A stretch of 48,323 nucleotides of DNA, from positions 1 to 48,323 of the forward strand of contig NZ_JALOBS010000035.1 in assembly GCF_023228165.1 (NCBI RefSeq), written 5' to 3'. Made by a program: the position numbers and the translations under genes. A model generated the notes under the pieces. That model was not told the DNA's origin. It was given only the letters and a program-made list of their open reading frames with translations, and made no database searches. The DNA comes from Methylomonas sp. (GTDB lineage Bacteria; Pseudomonadota; Gammaproteobacteria; Methylococcales; Methylomonadaceae). Every line of letters begins with the position of its first letter. Within the stretch, counting starts at the first letter, position 1. Shown here piece by piece: positions 44,307-48,323 of the stretch.

Positions 44307-44335
44307 AAAAAATCCGGCATGATGGCCGGATTTTG
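44304..44335 (+). terminator. Terminator after the HicA-like gene
   Basis: Stem AAATCCGGC / GCCGGATTT with a short loop, overlapping the stop codon region and ending in a T-containing tail. Confidence 0.7.
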
Positions 44336-44515
44336 AGGAGGATGTTATTGCAATGAACTGAAAATCTCTGCAATGACCATATACTATCAGCATTCCCTTA
44401 TATTTAAAATGTGGCACATTGCCGCAGTGGCTGCAGTCTGGTCAAGGCAACTCTACTCCCGATGCTGTTCCGCTGCTATCATGCAACCATCACTGCCTTT
44501 TCTGGAGACTATCGC

Positions 44516-45022
44516 ATGTCTGCTTTTATGTACGCCGTTACTGTCCCGCCTATTCTGCGCAGTCTTGCCAACTTGCGGGCTATTTTAAAAAAAGCAATTG
44601 CCCATGCTGAGCAGAAAAAAATTGACCCATCCGTACTGGTCAATGCGAGGTTATATCCGGATATGTACCCTTTATCGCGCCAAGTACAAATTGCCACCGA
44701 TGTTGCCAAAGGCGCTGCTGCACGACTGGCCGGGCAAGAACCGCTCAAGTACCAAGATACCGAATCGACCCTTGCGGAACTCATTGCACGAATAGACAAA
44801 ACCGTCGCGCTATTGGAATCGTTAACAGCGGAGCAAATTAACGGCTCGGCAGACAAAACCATTTTGTTACCCAGACACGATAGAACCTCCGAATTCAAAG
44901 GCCTGGACTATTTGACGGACTTCGTATTACCGAATATCTATTTTCACGTCGCCACGGCTTACGCCATTTTGCGACATAACGGGGTTGAATTGGGTAAGCA
45001 GGATTTCTTGGGTAACATCTAA
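44516..45022 (+). CDS. DUF1993 family protein
   Basis: A 168-residue protein. It starts MSAFMYAVTVPPILRSLANLRAILKKA and ends with LPNIYFHVATAYAILRHNGVELGKQDFLGN, which match DUF1993, an alpha-helical family related in fold to DinB-like proteins. The conserved His of the HVATAYAILRHNG segment is present. The start at 44516 has TGGAG about nine bases upstream; the longer frame from 44411 lacks family similarity. Function unknown. Confidence 0.85.
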   Translation: MSAFMYAVTVPPILRSLANLRAILKKAIAHAEQKKIDPSVLVNARLYPDMYPLSRQVQIATDVAKGAAARLAGQEPLKYQDTESTLAELIARIDKTVALLESLTAEQINGSADKTILLPRHDRTSEFKGLDYLTDFVLPNIYFHVATAYAILRHNGVELGKQDFLGNI

Positions 45023-45187
45023 TTCTTTACCCCACTACTGTTCGTCGGTTTGAATCGGCGGGTTAACCCGCGAGAGCTATTCAACTGGCCAATAACCCTA
45101 AAGTTGCATTCAGGTTGGCCTGTGCAGTGCTACAGTTAACCTTAAAATTGAAACTGTAGTTTCCCTTGAATGCATTTTAATACAACC

Positions 45188-45529
45188 ATGACAATGAACC
45201 GTTATCAAAAGCCATCATCGCAAACGCAAGAGGACGCCTTAAAAATAGCCAAAAGCATTCAACGCCCCGCTCAAACCAAAGAGCAAACCAAGTTGATTGC
45301 CCAAGGCATCCAACAAGGCATAGACCTGTACAAAAAACAACAAAAAGAAAAAGCCAGGGAGTTAAATAAAAAACTCAAAAAGATAGCCCATCAAAAGCCA
45401 CAATCGACTGCAGCGGATGATCAGGAAATAGAAACACACATCGTGTATCGGCAACACTGGTTGCCTTGGACATTATTACTGCTTACTTGGCTGGGTATGG
45501 GGATTTATGTTCTGACCCTTAAAGGTTAA
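45188..45529 (+). CDS. DUF2956 family protein
   Basis: About 113 residues. The segment MNRYQKPSSQTQEDALKIAKSIQRP...QTKEQTKLIAQGIQQGIDLYKKQQKEKARE is the DUF2956 signature, a highly charged helical region. A C-terminal membrane helix (WLPWTLLLLTWLGMGIYVLTL) makes it a tail-anchored protein. Family starts vary; ATGs at 45170, 45188 and 45194 are possible and none has a good ribosome binding site. Function unknown. Confidence 0.85.
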   Translation: MTMNRYQKPSSQTQEDALKIAKSIQRPAQTKEQTKLIAQGIQQGIDLYKKQQKEKARELNKKLKKIAHQKPQSTAADDQEIETHIVYRQHWLPWTLLLLTWLGMGIYVLTLKG

Positions 45530-45554
45530 AGAGTATGGACATGCGTTTAAGTGA

Positions 45555-45586
45555 GCCCAAAATGCGCGATATCATGCATTTTGGGC
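45555..45586. terminator. Bidirectional hairpin between convergent genes
   Basis: Stem GCCCAAAATGC / GCATTTTGGGC with a 10-base loop, between the DUF2956 gene and the convergent cytochrome gene. Tails are only A- or T-rich in part, so efficiency is uncertain. Confidence 0.65.
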
Positions 45587-45602
45587 CAAAAACATAAACC
45601 GA

Positions 45603-45860
45603 TTATTTCACGATTTCCGCAGCAGCCGCTTTTAATTTGGCTTCATCGCCTTGAATGGGTTTCATCATAGGATTTTGAGAACTTTTAGCCCCGGCTACTA
45701 AAGCGTCGGCGGTTTTAAACTTACTTTTCAAGGCATCAACGCCTGGAGCGACCGAGCCATTGTGGCAACCTTTACAAGTATCCGCTGCGCCGGCGAATGA
45801 TAGGGATGGCATCAAGGTAACTAAAGCCAATGCAGTCATTGCTAATAGAGTTTTTTTCAT
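45603..45860 (-). CDS. Small periplasmic c-type cytochrome
   Basis: An 85-residue precursor with a signal peptide (MKKTLLAMTALALVTLMPSLSFA|G). One heme-binding motif, DTCKGCHN (about 28-35), with a probable Met axial ligand in QNPMMKPIQG (about 62-71). The mature chain is about 62 residues, very short even for class I cytochromes c. AGGGGA lies seven bases before the ATG. Likely an electron shuttle in the periplasm; its partner is unknown. Confidence 0.85.
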   Translation of the reverse strand: MKKTLLAMTALALVTLMPSLSFAGAADTCKGCHNGSVAPGVDALKSKFKTADALVAGAKSSQNPMMKPIQGDEAKLKAAAAEIVK

Positions 45861-45953
45861 TTTAAATCCCCTTGGTTTTATAGTAATTATTAATTTTCGA
45901 GATAATGATTGAATATTTTTTCGATGACGTTTTGAATGTTCAAGCCATTAAAT

Positions 45954-45975
45954 ACAGACGATTTAAATCGTCTGT
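45954..45975. promoter_or_regulatory. Perfect 22-base palindrome upstream of the cytochrome gene
   Basis: ACAGACGATTTAAATCGTCTGT, about 95 bases before the cytochrome start codon. It is followed by CTGTGA...TCACAG with an 11-base spacer. It may be an operator; no regulator can be named. Confidence 0.4.
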
Positions 45976-46149
45976 GAAAAAATTTCTATCACAGCCGAAA
46001 TTTCAATGCAAATTGTTTAAAACCTTCCAGGAAAATCAATACGTTTCGATAAGGCCGAAATGGCGCCCACCCCATTAATTTACCGATAATGCATCTGTAT
46101 TGAGGTTGTTTATTAGCCGAGTGCGATAAAGCAACGTTGCTTCGACAGA

Positions 46150-48323
46150 TCAATGAAAATCCCTTGATTTGGCCGCCAGCTCGCCTATCCAGTCGCTCCA
46201 GTCCTCCAATTTGCCGGCGATTAGATGCAGAACGCCGTCTTGCTGCTGCACGATGCCGGATACGCCCAGCAAACGGGCTTTCAATAAAGGTTTGCGTTGC
46301 GCCAGCGCGGTTTTCGGCCAGACGATCAGATTGACTTGACCGGTTTCATCCTCCAATGTCACAAAGGTGACACCAGCGGCGGTCATGGGCCGCTGTCGAC
46401 AAATCACCAGACCAGCCACCTGGGCAATGCTACCGTTACGGCGCTGCCAAAGGGCTTTGGCGGTGACAAAGCCACGCCCCTGCAAACGTTGACGCAGCAA
46501 GGCCAACGGATGGTCGCGTAAAGTCAAACCGATACTGGCATAGTCGGCCAGAGTGTCTTGCAGCGGCAGCGGTACCTTCAGCAATGGCAGCGCTTCGGCC
46601 ATACGCGGCACACCGAACACCGGCGCGGGGGCCTCAATCCCCGCTGCCGCCCAAAAGGCCTGGTGGCGATTACCGCCCAGCGCTTTTAAAGCATCGGCGG
46701 CGGCCAGCGCTTCCAAATTGCGTTTGTCCAGCTCGGCTCGTTCGGCCAGATCGGCGATGCTTTCGAAGGCCCGCACCGCGCGGGTGGCGGTGATGCGTAA
46801 CCCAGCCTGCTCCGCCAAACCTTTGACCTGATTAAAACCCAAGCGCAAGGCAGGCGGGAACACCTCGTGCTCCAAGCGACAATTCCAATCACTATGCCGG
46901 ACATCCACCGGCCGCACCTCGACGCCATGCCGACCAGCATCCTGCACCAATTGCGCCGGCGCATAAAAACCCATCGGCTGGCTATTCAACAGCCCGCAAC
47001 AAAACGCCGCCGGATGGTGGCATTTCAGCCAAGACGATACATAGGCCAACAAAGCAAAGCTGGCCGAATGCGACTCCGGAAAACCGTAATCGCCGAAACC
47101 GCGAATTTGTTGAAAGATGCGCTGAGCGAAATCGTCCGGGTAGCCGCGCGCGCGCATGCCGGCCAGCAGCTTCTGTTCGAAGGGTTCCAGGCCGCCCTTG
47201 CGTTTCCAGGCCGCCATGGCCCTCCGCAGTTCGTCGGCTTCGCCGGCGGTAAAACCGGCGGCGACCATGGCGATCTGCATCACCTGTTCCTGAAAAATCG
47301 GAATGCCCAGGGTGCGTTCCAGCACCTGCTTGACCTCGGGACTGGGATAATCGATAGCTTCCAGACCATTGCGGCGGGCCAGATAGGGATGCACCATTTC
47401 GCCCTGAATCGGGCCGGGACGGACGATGGCGATTTCGATGACCAAGTCGTAATAATTGGCCGGCTTCAGGCGCGGCAGCATACTCATCTGGGCGCGCGAT
47501 TCCACCTGAAACACGCCGATGCTGTCGGCTTGTTGCAGCATCCGGTACACCGCCGGGTCTTCGGCGGGAATATCGGCCAAGCGCCAGATCCGTCCCGTGT
47601 AAACACTCAGATAGCTTAAGGTTTTGCGAATCGCGCTGAGCATACCCAACGCCAGCACATCCACCTTCAGCAAACCCATAGCTTCCAGATCGTCTTTTTC
47701 CCATTGAATCACGGTGCGTTCGGCCATGGTAGCGTTCTCGACCGGCACCAGCCGCGACAGCTCGTCGCGGGCGATCACAAAGCCGCCGACATGTTGCGAC
47801 AGATGGCGCGGAAAGCCCTTGATCTGCTCGATCAAGCCATTGAGCCGGCGGATGATCGGGCTATCGGGATCGAAACCGCAATCGCGCAAGGCTTCCGGCA
47901 TTAGTTTGTAGCCGTCCCAGCGGTCGACATTGCCGGCCAGCCGATCGAGCTGGGCCGGGTTCAAGCCCAGGGCCTTGCCGACGTCGCGCACCGCGCTGCG
48001 ACTGCGATAGGTGATAACCGTCGCCGCCAGCGCGGCGCGATGACGACCGTATTTGCGGTAGATGTACTGAATCACTTCCTCGCGCCGCTCATGCTCGAAA
48101 TCGACGTCGATATCCGGCGGCTCGTTGCGCTCGCGTGACAGGAAGCGTTCAAACAGCAAGTTCATTCGCCCCGGATCGACCTCGGTAATACCCAGGCAAT
48201 AGCACACCGCCGAATTAGCCGCCGAGCCGCGACCCTGGCACAAAATGGCTTGGCTTTTGGCAAAAGCCACAATGTCGTGCACGGTCAGAAAATACGGTTC
48301 GTAAGCCAGTTCTGCAATCAAGG
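46150..48323 (-). CDS. dnaE2: Error-prone DNA polymerase DnaE2, 5' part outside the window
   Basis: About 724 C-terminal residues of a family-C polymerase are visible and the frame is open to the window edge. The catalytic core is present (AILCQGRGSAANSAVCYCLGI and EPPDIDVDFEHERREEVIQYIY, with the active-site Asp pair), then EDPAVYRMLQQADSIGVFQVESRAQMSMLPRLKP, the GEADELRRAMAAWKRKGG segment and a C-terminal OB fold (VTFVTLEDETGQVNLIVWP). The short form without the replicative tail and the Q-V-E-S-R-A-Q-M motif fit DnaE2/ImuC, which does translesion synthesis with ImuB. imuA and imuB would be expected just beyond the right edge. Confidence 0.94.
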   Translation of the reverse strand, partial: LIAELAYEPYFLTVHDIVAFAKSQAILCQGRGSAANSAVCYCLGITEVDPGRMNLLFERFLSRERNEPPDIDVDFEHERREEVIQYIYRKYGRHRAALAATVITYRSRSAVRDVGKALGLNPAQLDRLAGNVDRWDGYKLMPEALRDCGFDPDSPIIRRLNGLIEQIKGFPRHLSQHVGGFVIARDELSRLVPVENATMAERTVIQWEKDDLEAMGLLKVDVLALGMLSAIRKTLSYLSVYTGRIWRLADIPAEDPAVYRMLQQADSIGVFQVESRAQMSMLPRLKPANYYDLVIEIAIVRPGPIQGEMVHPYLARRNGLEAIDYPSPEVKQVLERTLGIPIFQEQVMQIAMVAAGFTAGEADELRRAMAAWKRKGGLEPFEQKLLAGMRARGYPDDFAQRIFQQIRGFGDYGFPESHSASFALLAYVSSWLKCHHPAAFCCGLLNSQPMGFYAPAQLVQDAGRHGVEVRPVDVRHSDWNCRLEHEVFPPALRLGFNQVKGLAEQAGLRITATRAVRAFESIADLAERAELDKRNLEALAAADALKALGGNRHQAFWAAAGIEAPAPVFGVPRMAEALPLLKVPLPLQDTLADYASIGLTLRDHPLALLRQRLQGRGFVTAKALWQRRNGSIAQVAGLVICRQRPMTAAGVTFVTLEDETGQVNLIVWPKTALAQRKPLLKARLLGVSGIVQQQDGVLHLIAGKLEDWSDWIGELAAKSRDFH

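Noticed and set aside
45971..45995. LexA-like site CTGT...ACAG
   Set aside because: The spacing between half sites is too long for the CTGT-N8-ACAG SOS box.
1..48323. CRISPR arrays, rRNA genes, intact insertion sequences or prophage
   Set aside because: No regularly spaced repeats, rRNA sequence, complete transposase or phage structural gene was seen.

Overview
The window looks like a chromosomal segment of a gammaproteobacterium, most likely a Methylomonas-type methanotroph (order Methylococcales). This is an inference from gene order (coaBC-dut-algC-argB, rplU-rpmA-obg-proB divergent from ispB, metG-rsxB), from the long membrane-anchored AlgC form and from base composition. No methane-oxidation gene is present, so the assignment is not proven by the window. 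Housekeeping genes dominate, broken up by patches of decay.

Layout. Positions 1-1629 hold the end of an SDR oxidoreductase gene followed by a DUF1326/DUF2182 pair. Positions 1626-5674 run on the minus strand: a small membrane protein, a ChrR-type cupin, a frameshifted ceramidase-like gene, a truncated and frameshifted pilin-glycosylation-ligase-like gene, and a cysteine-free type IV pilin with a clear sigma-54 promoter. Positions 6004-13547 hold yffB-like/dapE, radC (minus) and coaBC-dut-algC-argB. The coaBC frame has no conventional start codon, and the algC product lacks the catalytic phosphoserine. Positions 13533-20680 hold a DUF4124 coiled-coil protein, yggT-proC, murJ, rpsT, an L,D-transpeptidase lipoprotein and mrp/apbC. 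After about 1.07 kb without a recognised gene come proB, obgE, rpmA and rplU (minus), then ispB, a hypothetical gene, thiC under a TPP riboswitch, a small secreted protein, metG, rsxB and tRNA-Arg(CCG).

From 31.9 to 35.3 kb the DNA is degraded: a glycosyltransferase pseudogene, an AT-rich patch with one small membrane ORF, and a remnant of a REP-associated transposase flanked by REP elements. From 41856 down to 35269 lies a compact five-gene minus-strand operon: FHA-FHA-ABC transporter fusion, Ser/Thr protein kinase, secreted VWA protein, glycine-zipper lipoprotein and secreted M48 metalloprotease. It combines phosphorylation-type signalling with an envelope module and is the best candidate here for an undescribed system.

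From 42 to 46 kb there are many small elements: small membrane proteins, very short ORFs with good ribosome binding sites, an FNR/ANR-like box followed by a likely small transcript with its own terminator, a solitary HicA-like protein, DUF1993 and DUF2956 proteins and a small c-type cytochrome. The window ends inside dnaE2, the error-prone DNA polymerase gene.

All calls rest on reading the sequence and recalled family motifs; no search was run.
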